The notes under the pieces: model-generated
Database searches by the model: none
Told to the model about the DNA's origin: nothing
Seen by the model: only the letters and a program-made list of their open reading frames with translations
Shown here: positions 1 through 17,696 of the stretch, one piece after another
Layout of the letters: each line of letters opens with the position of its first letter
Position numbering within the stretch: position 1 is the stretch's first letter
Position numbers and translations under genes: made by a program
Assembly: GCA_011800805.1 (NCBI GenBank)
Contig: MPNW01000269.1
Span: forward strand, 13,792 to 37,872
Length of the DNA: 24,081 bases
Source: Hirudo medicinalis
Taxonomy: Eukaryota; Annelida; Clitellata; Hirudinida; Hirudinidae
Reading direction: 5' to 3'

Positions 1-86
1 ATATATTATTATTATTATTATTATTATTGTTGTTGTGTTATTATTATTATTATTATTATTATTGTTATTATTATTATTATTATTTA

Positions 87-144
<58 letters not shown>

Positions 145-217
145 GTATATTATTATTATTATTATTATTTATTATTATTATCACTTATTATTATTATTAT
201 TATTGTTGTTGTTGTTA

Positions 218-272
<55 letters not shown>
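1..272. repeat. (ATT)n microsatellite
   Basis: An almost uninterrupted TTA/ATT trinucleotide tract with a few TTG and TTTA interruptions fills the left edge of the window. Open frames across it read as poly-Leu, poly-Tyr or poly-Ile and are products of the repeat, not genes. The tract may continue beyond the window. Confidence 0.97.
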
Positions 273-528
273 GACGACGACGTTGTTGTTTGTGTTGTTA
301 TTGTGCTAAGCCCAACTGTCGAACTAATGATTGTCTTTGTTGGGTCCCTGATGACGACAGCAGTATTATTTTAGGAGAAGGCGATGAAAAACATTTGAAG
401 AAAGTATCCTGGAAAGTTTAATTTAAAGTAAAATAATTTACGCAATTAAACTCCAATTTCTTAGAAAATCATTAATTCATTAATTAAGCTGAGAGCATTC
501 TTTTCCCAGGGCAGCCAGAGACGTAGGG

Positions 529-587
529 GGTTTCGCCACCCGGGGCGAAACCGATAATGTGGTGCCCTCCCCCCGCTCAACATTATC
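529..587. repeat. Two adjacent perfect inverted repeats
   Basis: The first hairpin has 9-bp arms GGTTTCGCC (529-537) and GGCGAAACC (544-552) around a 6-nt loop. The second starts at the very next base and has 8-bp arms GATAATGT (553-560) and ACATTATC (580-587) around a 19-nt loop. Both arm pairs match perfectly. A folded non-autonomous transposon remnant is the likeliest source. This is an inference. Confidence 0.6.
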
Positions 588-756
588 AATTTGGCGCCCC
601 CTAGGCACGGCTCCACGGGCAGCAATCTTGCCACTGAAGGCAGGAGACCTCGAGAAGAGATTAAATAGATTTTTTGTGAATTTTAATGTTCTTGCTGCTT
701 CATCGACTTTGGAAACATGAGTCAGTGGTAATTACCCGAAAGATGCATTTTAATGC

Positions 757-786
757 GTTTGTTTGTTTGTTTGTTTGTTTGTTTGT
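757..786. repeat. (GTTT)n microsatellite
   Basis: About seven tandem GTTT units in non-genic DNA. Confidence 0.95.
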
Positions 787-1253
787 CTTGAGATCATTTT
801 GATGTCTAATTGTGCCTTTCATAACCACATGTTTGTTTGAATTCGGAACGGCATAACAAAGATGAGACGTCATCATCACGAGTTCAATAGAAATGAGGGA
901 TGAAGAGTAACTCCCCCTCACCTCACAGTTCAAGTTACTCTCCTTGTGAAAGCATCGCACGATGAAATGATAAAATATTCATTAACATCATGAAATCAAA
1001 GTATGCAACACAGTCATCGCAGTGCCGGATTTAGGCATGGCCGTGATGTGCCAGTGCACACAGGGGCCTCCACCAACCAAAGAAACTTTTGTTTGCTTGC
1101 CAGGGAGCAACAGGACCTGAGGCAGAGGCTTCTGGGCCTCCACCTGGAGAAATCCGGCGGTGTCACCGTAGGATGCACGGTACAGGCTTTGCAGCACATT
1201 AAAAAAGGTCACGACTTTAACGTGTGACTACTCACGTAATTCCAGGTGACTGG

Positions 1254-1412
1254 CTGTGTGGCGTAGCACTCGAGAGTCAAGTTGGTTGCGGCTCTGACGA
1301 CCAGCCAATTGTTTCTGTTTGGCAGGGAGGAATTGAGTGGTGGTTCAACTGAAAACGTTTCAATGGTTGGTTCGGGGGACATTTTCCTCTCCGACCGACC
1401 TTTAAAGTTCAA
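1254..1412 (-). CDS. Possible Ig-like domain exon (fragment)
   Basis: The minus frame reads into an immunoglobulin-like strand B to C pattern: alternating hydrophobics, NLTLECYA with the first Ig cysteine, then a tryptophan in PVTW. It runs straight to a strong donor (TAC followed by GTGAGT at about 1253). Just downstream on the same strand, near 1150-1180, is ASYGDTAGF, resembling the DTGxY motif before the second Ig cysteine, but that cysteine is absent and the splice phase does not match. It could be a fragment of an Ig-domain receptor or adhesion protein, or a decayed copy. No start, stop or full gene could be built. The 5' limit given is only the edge of the open frame. Confidence 0.3.
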
Positions 1413-1759
1413 GAAGAATGCAATTTTACGACCGGCAAAATGTTGAAATTTAGGAATCTAAATTTTATCAGATTTTTTTATTTATAGGAATCGTTTTATT
1501 TGGTTTAAAAGTGGAACTACACTTACTTTGATTAATAAAGGAAAAAAACAAAAGGCAAAACAAAATAGTCGACATTTCTCCCAGAAAAATGTATTTCGTC
1601 TCCACTTTCAAATGTTCTAGTCCACTAGTCCACTCTTCTCTAGTGAATTAATTCTCTGATAATGCTGACTTATTCATAAGTCCATAGTCTCTAGCAAATC
1701 TCTAAGCATGATTACTAGTTATTAGGATTTCTGAACTCTTACATGCGACAATGCCCTAG
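1413..1759. other. AT-rich non-coding stretch
   Basis: AT-rich DNA with no credible exon, RNA gene or structured repeat that I could recognise. Confidence 0.6.
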
Positions 1760-2150
1760 TCATAACCAATTAAGGCCGTTTATGTAGAAATCATTTGAGA
1801 GATAGATGATTGGAGAGAGGATGCGTGACAAGTTTTCTAGAACTTGTTCACAAATTTCAAAATCGATGCACTCTGGTTCAGTAACAGGAATGGTCAAAAT
1901 GTGTTCCAATCGTACGTGACCAAGTGCTCCTAGCAACCTAGATTCATATTTTTGCGACACTCATTCTGGCCGAAATTATCTTCAAGTTCGAATTTCAGAC
2001 CTCGTTATTCTGCTCCATTAAATTTTATTTCTATATCCGGGTTTGCTATTTCAGCGTTCAGTAAATTGGATTGTTTCGACAGTAATACATTAACTTATTT
2101 ACCAACGTTTATGATGGACACCTGGGCCATGTTTTGGAGGATCTTTTAAA
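1760..2150 (-). other. Possible unrecognised coding fragments
   Basis: On the minus strand an open frame (about 1760-1960) has protein-like composition with acidic and leucine-rich segments such as LLGALGHVRLEHILTIP. A second patch upstream (about 1930-1995) reads LKFELEDNFGQNECRKN in another frame. No splice pair in the right phase joins them, and I do not recognise the protein. They may be exons of an unannotated gene, pseudogene remnants, or chance open frames. Confidence 0.2.
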
Positions 2151-2661
2151 ACATTTTCACCGGTTGGGCGCAGTCATAACCCCAAAAAACCAGACCAATT
2201 TGAAATTACGCGCGAGAACCGCTCGTCTGCATCTCCGAGCTAACGTTTGAGGCTCTGATCGCCATGTTGTCACTCTTTTCGACACCGAATCTGTGATGGG
2301 CAAGTCCATTACAAGTTTCAAGACTTTGGTGGTCTTGAACCGACCAAACTCAACGATTGCATTAAGCCCGTGTTGCTCATCACATTAGCTTACGTTACTC
2401 AAAACACAATCACTTCCCGCTCAAGCGATTAATAGATTACGAACACTAATCTGTGATCATTTAATAACGAAATAACTTTAAATGATGAAGTGTCACACCA
2501 AACTCTCTACCTTTATCATGCTTGCACCTCCAAGCATCGTACAATGTAATGCAAAAAGTATTTTGATGTTTACTGCAAACTAGATATATAACGCATTCAA
2601 GAAGATCCAGAAGTATACCAACACAATGACAAAAGAATGTAGGTGCAAACAATAAACACCT
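2151..2661. other. Intergenic / ATE1 3' UTR side
   Basis: No gene is supported. The ATE1 stop is at 2662. On the minus strand an ATTAAA hexamer (plus-strand TTTAAT at 2460-2465) lies about 200 nt beyond the stop and is a plausible poly(A) signal, so about 2445-2661 may be 3' UTR. Beyond that, 2160-2400 is somewhat GC-richer, with only short open frames. Confidence 0.45.
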
Positions 2662-5043
<2,382 letters not shown>

Positions 5044-5992
5044 ATTGTTACCGATTGAAGCTAATTATAGTGATCGAAATCACTCAGCTGCTCAACTTAT
5101 ATTAAGAGTAAATCTAAGTGAGTAGTGTCAAATCACTAAATGTTTACGCAAATATTATCAAAGTCAATTTTTGAATTACTAATTTTTTTCTTTATTTTGT
5201 TAATGCTAATGATAATTTTACCGTTTCAATACCGTTTCAGCATTTAAAACTTCTTCTATTGTACAAAAAGCCGAGCTTAAGATATCCTTAAACCAACTTC
5301 CAATTTGGATACTTTTTATCCTGTCTTAAGATTATTTTCTATGTTTAACACTGATTTGCCATTGGCTAGGTCGGTTCAAGGGAGCCCAGTAATAGCTCCA
5401 TGTGCTAGCCCAGTTTGTAGATGGAGCCCACACATTTATATTTCGTGCAAATATTTAGCAATTGGCGATGACCATGTCTTGACATTGCTTAACTTTCGTC
5501 AGCTTCTGTTTACATGCGTGACAATGTTTCATAATTAAACGCGAAAAAAAGTTAATCTTGTCCATCTATGTTTCTCTTGCGCTTGATAAATTCGAACTGG
5601 CAGTAAGATTACATATTCAGTTAATTCCTGGAATATAATTATGCTTAATTAGAAAATTCACAATTACACAACGACAATACAAAAAATCTGCATAACTAGT
5701 ACTTAGTCTCAAAACAAAACAGTTGGCAATAACAATCGATAAATTAATGTATAAGCATCTAAAACATTGTTTCGGCTGGTATAAAATGCACAAACTTATG
5801 GAATCGGATGAAACAAACCTTACAAATATGACAACTTAAATTATGTGCAATTATTAATAAATAATATAAACATCAAAAATACTCGAATTCAAATGGAAAG
5901 CCACCGTGCACAATCGCGAGACATTCATGCACACACACACACACACATGCAAAACACTTTCCATCGATATGTAAGTAACAAAAGCAGTCACT
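5044..5992. other. ATE1 upstream region and EGR 3' flank
   Basis: A 949-bp gap between the EGR stop and the ATE1 start, both genes being read on the minus strand. It should hold the EGR 3' UTR and the ATE1 promoter. The only minus-strand AATAAA I saw is at 5191-5196 (plus TTTATT), about 800 nt beyond the EGR stop and about 150 bp before the ATE1 start codon. It would imply a long UTR and a very short gap, so it is tentative. A plus-strand open frame at 5305-5538 matches nothing I know. Confidence 0.5.
5931..5946. repeat. (CA)n microsatellite
   Basis: Eight AC units about 50 nt past the EGR stop, probably inside its 3' UTR (read as GT repeats in the minus-strand RNA). Confidence 0.95.
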
Positions 5993-7317
5993 CTATTTGA
6001 GTTTCGAGTGAACTTTCAAATGTCTCGACCTTTCGTCGCTTCGTGTAAAGCACTTTCCACAGATGTCGCAAGAATACGGCTTCTCGCCAGTGTGAGTCCT
6101 CATGTGAGTGGCCAAGTGGTCAGTTCTCGAGAAGGCACGGTTACACACGACACAAGCAAAAGGCCTTTGGCCGGTATGGATTCTGATATGTCTGGAGAGC
6201 TCGTCGCTTCGAGAGAACATTTTATTGCAATGAGGGCATTGCCGAGTCTTTTCCTTGAGATCCCTCCTTTTCATAGGTCCGGAGGAAGTCACGAAAGAGT
6301 TAGGGGCAGCTTCGACCTCATTTGAAAGCCAATGCAAGGGCGACCTGTCAGCCGCGTTCGACAAGTGACGGTCGCTAGAAAAACTGCCAGCCACGGAAAT
6401 CTGAGCCACATTGCTAGTGCTAAGCTCAGAATTGGACACGGATCTGACAGGAGATAATGAGAAGTCAACGGGTTCGTTTTTTACGTCCGAGCTTTGTAAA
6501 GGATCATTCGGTGACAATTTTGTTGGGCCTAAGGGGCTACCATTTGAAGGCTCGACACCTTGAAACAACTTTGGGGATTCTTTTGGCATGGACTCATTGA
6601 TCCCATATCTTGCTTTTGCATTTGGCGAGTGTACTTCTCTTTGATCGATCAGATGGAAAAGAGTCGAAGCGTTCACCTTCTGATCGCCCAGTTCGTCATT
6701 TGATGAACTGTTGATGAGATTCATGAAAGGATTCAGCAGCTGAGCCAAGGCGGATAGATTCGTTGTTGTGCTCGTTGTGGTAGTCATGTAAACGGGAGGA
6801 CTAGAGCTGTTTGAAATTCTCGATGACATTATGACTGACGGGGATGAAGGAGAAGAGGAGGAAGAAGAAGATGATGAAGGTAGGCAGACGCTTGAGGCTG
6901 TTAAGGTTCCTTTGTAGGTTAGGTGTCGGACTTTGAGTGCATTTGTCTCATCAGGAATCGTTATTTCAGCTTGTATAGTTGCTAAAAAAAAAATATAGAC
7001 ATTAATGCACTCAAGTAATATTGATAATGTTATATCTGTTAATGGTCTAGTAAACATTCTCCAAAATCTGTTACGTATTTTACAGTATACCAACCAATGA
7101 TGGGCTGAGAATGGTTGCAAGATTCTAGATGTCCTGAAAAATCAAATTTTGTGGATGATAAAGGAGTATTCAGGGTATTATCTTCTTCCCTTGATGTTTT
7201 GTCACTTTCGCCTGTTAATGCCTCACCCATGCTGTCGACAGGTATCGTTTCAAAGCTTAAGATTTCAATTTTGTCAACAATCGGTTTCGCCAGTCTTCCA
7301 ATGCGCTCCGTTACCAT
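5993..7317 (-). CDS. EGR-type three C2H2 zinc-finger transcription factor
   Basis: A nuclear DNA-binding regulator of the early-growth-response class. Two exons, 7095-7317 and 5993-6981, joined by a phase-1 GT-AG intron, give 403 aa. The C-terminus has three fingers, at about residues 323-343, 351-371 and 379-399. Their recognition helices RSDELSR, RTDHLAT and RSDERSR keep the contact residues of vertebrate EGR, which bind GCGTGGGCG. Linkers are TGQRPF and TGEKPY. Upstream is low-complexity Ser/Pro-rich sequence (poly-Ser at about 104-115) with an HLTYKGTL segment resembling the EGR YxGxF region. Finger 1 begins CPHC (CX2C), whereas known EGRs have CX4C there. The start is the ATG at 7317, in a good context (ccaaATGG), with no exon seen upstream. 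KLF/SP and WT1/Klumpfuss families were considered, but the third finger RSDERxR points to EGR. Confidence 0.88.
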
Positions 7318-7540
7318 TTGGAAAAATAAAAATAAACTCAAACTATTCGGCTTTTGAGGTCTCAGGATGTCTTTTTTAAGCTCAAATGCTTTGCGATGTC
7401 GAATATCTGTCTATGTCGATCGATACGTGCCTCGCCTTAATACACACAAAGATTTCGAAGAACACGAATAAGCGGGCAGCTTAAGAACTAATAAACACAA
7501 CGCAGCCTACTCATTTTCTCTTCAGTAGGAGGTGTGGGAG

Positions 7541-7547
7541 TGACTCA
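7541..7547. promoter_or_regulatory. AP-1 (TRE) consensus site
   Basis: An exact TGACTCA match, about 225 bp upstream of the EGR start codon. Function is inferred from position and consensus only. Confidence 0.4.
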
Positions 7548-7762
7548 TACCTACGCAATCTGCTCCGTGCATATTCAGTATAGATGATTTCGACACCTGA
7601 CTATTAGTATTAATTCAACTTAACAATAATTTACTTAATTAATATTGAACGATCGTAGAATCAAAAATAGACGCAACTCATCGGTATCATCACCATGCTA
7701 TTTATTTGTGACGGGTAAAAACGTGGAGAAAGAGGGGAGAAAATAAAAAGATGAGGTAATGT

Positions 7763-7771
7763 GCGTGGGTG
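7763..7771. promoter_or_regulatory. EGR-like binding site
   Basis: GCGTGGGTG differs at one position from the classic EGR site GCGTGGGCG. It lies about 450 bp upstream of the EGR gene, whose recognition helices predict the classic site. Autoregulation is possible but inferred. Confidence 0.3.
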
Positions 7772-7800
7772 GAGTTTCCGTGTGGGGTTTGCAAATTCGT

Positions 7801-7811
7801 ATGACTCAGCA
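7801..7811. promoter_or_regulatory. AP-1/NF-E2-type site
   Basis: ATGACTCAGCA is an exact match to the extended NF-E2/antioxidant-response consensus and contains the AP-1 core. It is about 485 bp upstream of the EGR start codon and about 980 bp upstream of SKP2. Confidence 0.4.
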
Positions 7812-8792
7812 AACATCCTAGCCATTTTCATTTTCATATCCATCACGCCTTCCGTCACGAATGAGTAAAATATGTTTGAAATTATCTCTAGTTAAGTCAT
7901 TCAGAAGAATATTTTCATATACTTAGTATTCTGAACACTTTAGGTTTGGCACCACCACTCTTTCGTAAATGTCCAAAAGCGAATCAAGAACATTGATATT
8001 TCATAATGGTTATTACGTCTTTAGTGTTATATTACATTATATATTATAAAGACTTTGTAAAGTCGTATTATAAATCTGAGCTCGACAACACCTACAGGTC
8101 AAAAATAAAAAATCGTAACTCCGGGCTGAGTGTAAATTTGTGAAACATACGAAGGAAATTTCATTTGTCTCAAGGCACATTTCTATTTTGGATTGTGAAT
8201 ATAACAGATTTTAGTTTGAAGTAGAAATTTGCAAGAAAATAATACAAAACATCTCGATATAAATTCAATCAATAATTGTTTGATAGCTAAATTTGTTTAA
8301 GAGTCTACCTGCTCAATTTCAAAGCCATTCCCGGTTGCGCTGCAATACCGAGTCAAAGCGCCGGAGGAGCCTGGACCAGCCGAGACTACCCTTAATACCC
8401 TGAAATTACTTTTGTAATCCAGCAAAACTAGAAATTGGTGGATAGCTCTTGATGGCTAGATGGTAGCCAGGAGATAGCTTATATTATGGCTTGTGATGAA
8501 GGATGGCAGATATTCGTACAGAAGTTATAAAATGTTACAATGTATTAAAATACAAGGAAAGTTAAAAAATATTTACAAGTCAAGTCAAAATTGTCCTTAA
8601 ACACCTACTTCTGTCCGTATTTGTTAAATAATTTATCAAAATATTCTAAAAAAATGTTTTACAAAAATAATATTAAATTATGGCCCAACTAAAAATGTAA
8701 TATAAAAATAAAACAAAATTCAAAATAGTTTCGCCCACCGTTTTGTGATTTCTACCATTCGTCTGGTGCGCGTTTTGTTTTGGGGAGTCGCG

Positions 8793-11076
8793 ATGGCCAC
8801 TGAATCGGTGTTGGGGCAGTTTGGTTGGGAAAAACGCGAAATTACTTCTTCAACTTTGAAGGTAGTAATTTTATATGAGTTAAGATTAGATATGTTTGTG
8901 TGCTAGAGTCAAGTTCGTTGGATATTGCAAAGTGTTTTGGTTTAGTACGTTGGTTGAAATTGTACCCGAATGTCTTGCTGTTTGACAGAAGATACAATTT
9001 TCTAAAAGCAGAGTTTGCAGGAATGCAAATAAAAATAGAAGATCACTCAGCTTATTTGGATCCAAAGCAATAGGTTTGAGTTTCTGAAATAATCTTCAAG
9101 AATTTATTGATGGGTTATAGTTTTTGGGAATCCTTGATTTATATTTTATCTTTCAAAGGAGATTTTTGGTGCTTGCGTTTATATGCAATTATATTATTTC
9201 TTATATTGTTAATTCTTATGCAAAGGCAAATTGACAAGTAGATGTAATTAATTGGTGAAATATTTAGCTGTTGTTAATTGAAAAGCTAGATTAAGTCTGA
9301 CTTTTTCAGATTTTACACAACTGTTGGCTGATGAAATATGGGTTAAGATATTTGGCTATCTTCCGAGGATGTGCCTGCTGAATGTCTCTTTGGTTTGCCA
9401 ACGCTGGAATCAAATATCGTAAACATAATTTGAGTTTAAAAGCAAAGTTAGACCAAGTTAATAAAATTTTAAATTGATTTCTTATAAAAGGTCAGACAGA
9501 ATCCTGTGGAGAGGAATAGACATGTCTAAGAGCGTTGTCCTTTTCAATGATATCACTAATGCTCTGGAAAGGGGCACAGTGGCTCTAAAGATGGTCGAAT
9601 CAAAGGTGAAACAGAGTAGCATTATTAGTGCAGTTGGATGTTATATACATTTAATTTCTGTGGAATGTTCCAGGTGAAAATCAAGAAAAACAATTTGAAG
9701 GATGAATTTCTTCCACCTATTAGGTTATTTTCCCCCATGTCGAAACCATCTTTATGGAGTCGACTTCAGGAATTTGCATGTCTTGTTACAGATATCCATT
9801 GAGACTGCTCGACATGACCATGTGTTCGATATCGCCCGAAGCAATGCTGCTTTTGCTCTCACGTTGCAGGTCCCTAGAGAAGCTGAGTCTTGAAAGTTGT
9901 GCAATCAATGATGACATTTGCAAGTAGGCTGATTGTGCATTCAATTTCTAATTGATTGATGTTGATTGGTCACATGAGTAGGCATCCACACAGAAGTTTA
10001 GATAGCCAATGTATATTTGTTTTATCAGGGAAATTGCAGAAAACAAGAACTTAAAGGTTTTGAACACAAGCATGTGCACTGGAGTCAACGTGGTTCTGTT
10101 ATCACAGTTGACAAGGTTCCCATCTTTGTGATTACTAAGTCATGCTCTCTAAGAAAAACTTGTTGTTGTTTTGAATTGGAAAAAGGATCTTTTAATACTC
10201 TAAATGCATTTGTTATTTAAGATTTTTTTAATTATTTACTTTTATATTTATTGAATTTGTTCTTATCTGCTTTGTTTTATCCAATTCATTCAAAGTTTTA
10301 ACATCAGTTGATTCACTAGGTTGGAAGAGTTAAATATCTCATGGGTGAAAATGGACGAGGTGGACATAACCTATCTTGTCTCAAACCTTCCCCTGACTTT
10401 GAAACGTCTCAACATTAGCAGAGGACGTCCGTCCATAACCGACAAAGGTCTTTACATTCTTCCTTTTACGATTCTAGTGGATAGCGACGAGTCATTTCTA
10501 TAATATTTGTGTTGAAGCTTGTAAGAAGTTTTTTTTTTTGTTAATTGGTTATTGTTGAAATTGGAGTGGTGACAGATGTCACTCTAAACTGCCTGAATTA
10601 GGCATGAAGATTGGCCTGAATTGGATGCTCCTCTGTTTACTTTGTTTGTCTTTAGACGTGCTCATCATCTGTTTCAATTGTCCCGATCTGGTCGAATTGA
10701 ACATTTCCAACAACACCCGAGTGACCGACCAATCCATCGAAGTGATTGCAAACAATCTTCCAAAGCTCGAGAAGCTTTCCATCAGTAGATGCTTCGAAAT
10801 CTCTCTTCTGAAATTGAAGTTGGCAAATCCCTCCAAATAGTCCTAAATGAAAGAATGTTTTTAATCCAAGTTAACACTTTTTGCAGGCAATTGCTCGACC
10901 TAAAATCCTTCCGGACACTGAACGTTCATAGGACGTTCAAGGAAAACAGAATGGTCAAACTCATCGAGATGCTCGATGGAATTCAACTCAACAAGTCCTA
11001 CTTTTCGACTGTGGCCAGACCCTTTGCTGCAGGTGGAGACAACAGGATGTGGGGGTCCACACTCAGCAAGTGGTGA
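8793..11076 (+). CDS. SKP2: SKP2-like F-box/leucine-rich-repeat protein
   Basis: Substrate-recognition subunit of an SCF (SKP1-CUL1-F-box) ubiquitin ligase. Vertebrate SKP2 targets CDK inhibitors such as p27. Ten exons: 8793-8861, 8989-9073, 9310-9418, 9491-9605, 9674-9723, 9792-9923, 10029-10115, 10320-10447, 10656-10818, 10887-11076. All introns are GT-AG with matching phases, giving 375 aa (human 424). A basic N-terminal stretch (about 23-41) is followed by the F-box (about 55-90: LLADEIWVKIFGYLP, VCQRW). LRR units then repeat LxxLxIS patterns such as LEELNISW and LVELNISN. The C-terminal tail SYFSTVARP plus a late MWG matches the SKP2 tail. The donor of exon 7 is placed at 10115 by alignment to SKP2. 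A donor at about 10126 (CTTT then GTGATT) also keeps frame. Exon 2 was found by phase, not homology, and is the least certain. It converges on RABGAP1. Confidence 0.92.
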
Positions 11077-11683
11077 TAAGTTGTCAAAAAAGGTTTTGAA
11101 CAGAGTGTTTAGTAATATTTTTGTAGCTTTCTGTTTTGATAAACGTTTAAGAATTTTTCATTTTATAAGGCTCGTTTGTTCCTTTGTTGGCATTCTGAAT
11201 TCCTTTTGACGAAGTTCGTATTTTTGCCAGTATTGCCGATCGTCAACAATTCAGTTGATTGTTTATTGAAACGAGGTCCAACATCCGCTCCACTCATTTG
11301 GTTACGTAAATGCTAATTGCAGTCATTAATTCCAAGTTAGCGATGTCGTCATTATGTTACACTGTGCTACATTAATTCATGCAAGATGAAGCACATTGAA
11401 AGATCAATTTGGTTATTCTACAAATTCATTGGGTGAGTTCGATTATGGGAGGCAGATATGCAAGTATGTGCTCAGGAGATTAAGTGTTAGATATGGCATC
11501 CGGTGTCGTGCTCTGGCTCTGAGGACGTCTTAGCAGAGACAACCATTACATTAACATTAACGTGACTAGCTAGCAATGATGTGACAATGACATTGCGACA
11601 ACGCAGATTGCAAGTAAGGAACAATGAAGAATTGTGAATGAAAACCCCGGGTAAGGGCTCTTGTGCGTTGGTCAATATCCGGT
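11077..11683. other. Convergent 3' gap between SKP2 and RABGAP1
   Basis: A 607-bp gap that should contain both 3' UTRs. A minus-strand AATAAA (plus TTTATT at 11262-11267) lies about 420 nt past the RABGAP1 stop and could end that gene. I saw no clear AATAAA for SKP2. Open frames here are short and match nothing known. Confidence 0.5.

Positions 11684-17696
<6,013 letters not shown>

Larger units (their letters stand above)
273..987. other. Non-genic DNA with GC-rich hairpin patch
   Basis: No credible coding exon was seen. The stretch holds a GC-rich patch with two adjacent hairpins (about 529-587) and a (GTTT)n tract, which are listed separately. The patch, with its runs of C and short palindromes in an AT-rich setting, looks like a decayed transposon end, but I could not identify a family or a target-site duplication. 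Confidence 0.6.
7318..8792. promoter_or_regulatory. Divergent intergenic region between EGR and SKP2
   Basis: About 1.5 kb separates two divergently read start codons, so promoters for both genes must lie here. Recognisable elements near the EGR side are two TGACTCA sites (7541-7547 and inside 7801-7811) and an EGR-like GCGTGGGTG (7763-7771). A GC-rich island at 8325-8400 stands out from the AT-rich background. No credible coding exon was found. The minus frame at 7661-7858 has no family resemblance. Confidence 0.6.

Noticed and set aside
35..421. Open frame reading poly-Leu/poly-Ile then a short tail
   Set aside because: It is translated from the ATT repeat. The tail matches no family.
1019..1164. 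Short hAT-like element with TIR-like ends GTGCCGGATTT / AAATCCGGCGG
   Set aside because: Only about 12 of 17 terminal bases match, the possible target duplication is imperfect, and the right end lies in a possible coding reading.
2320..2350. GGTTCAAGACC on the minus strand, resembling a tRNA T-arm
   Set aside because: The T-stem has two mismatches in five pairs, and no acceptor, D or anticodon arms could be found at the right spacing.
6008..6325. 105-residue plus-strand open frame
   Set aside because: It is the antisense shadow of the EGR zinc-finger exon.
8740..8792. E2F-like sequence (TTTCGCCC, GCGCGTTT) just upstream of SKP2
   Set aside because: Neither matches the E2F consensus on either strand closely enough, although SKP2 is an E2F target in vertebrates.
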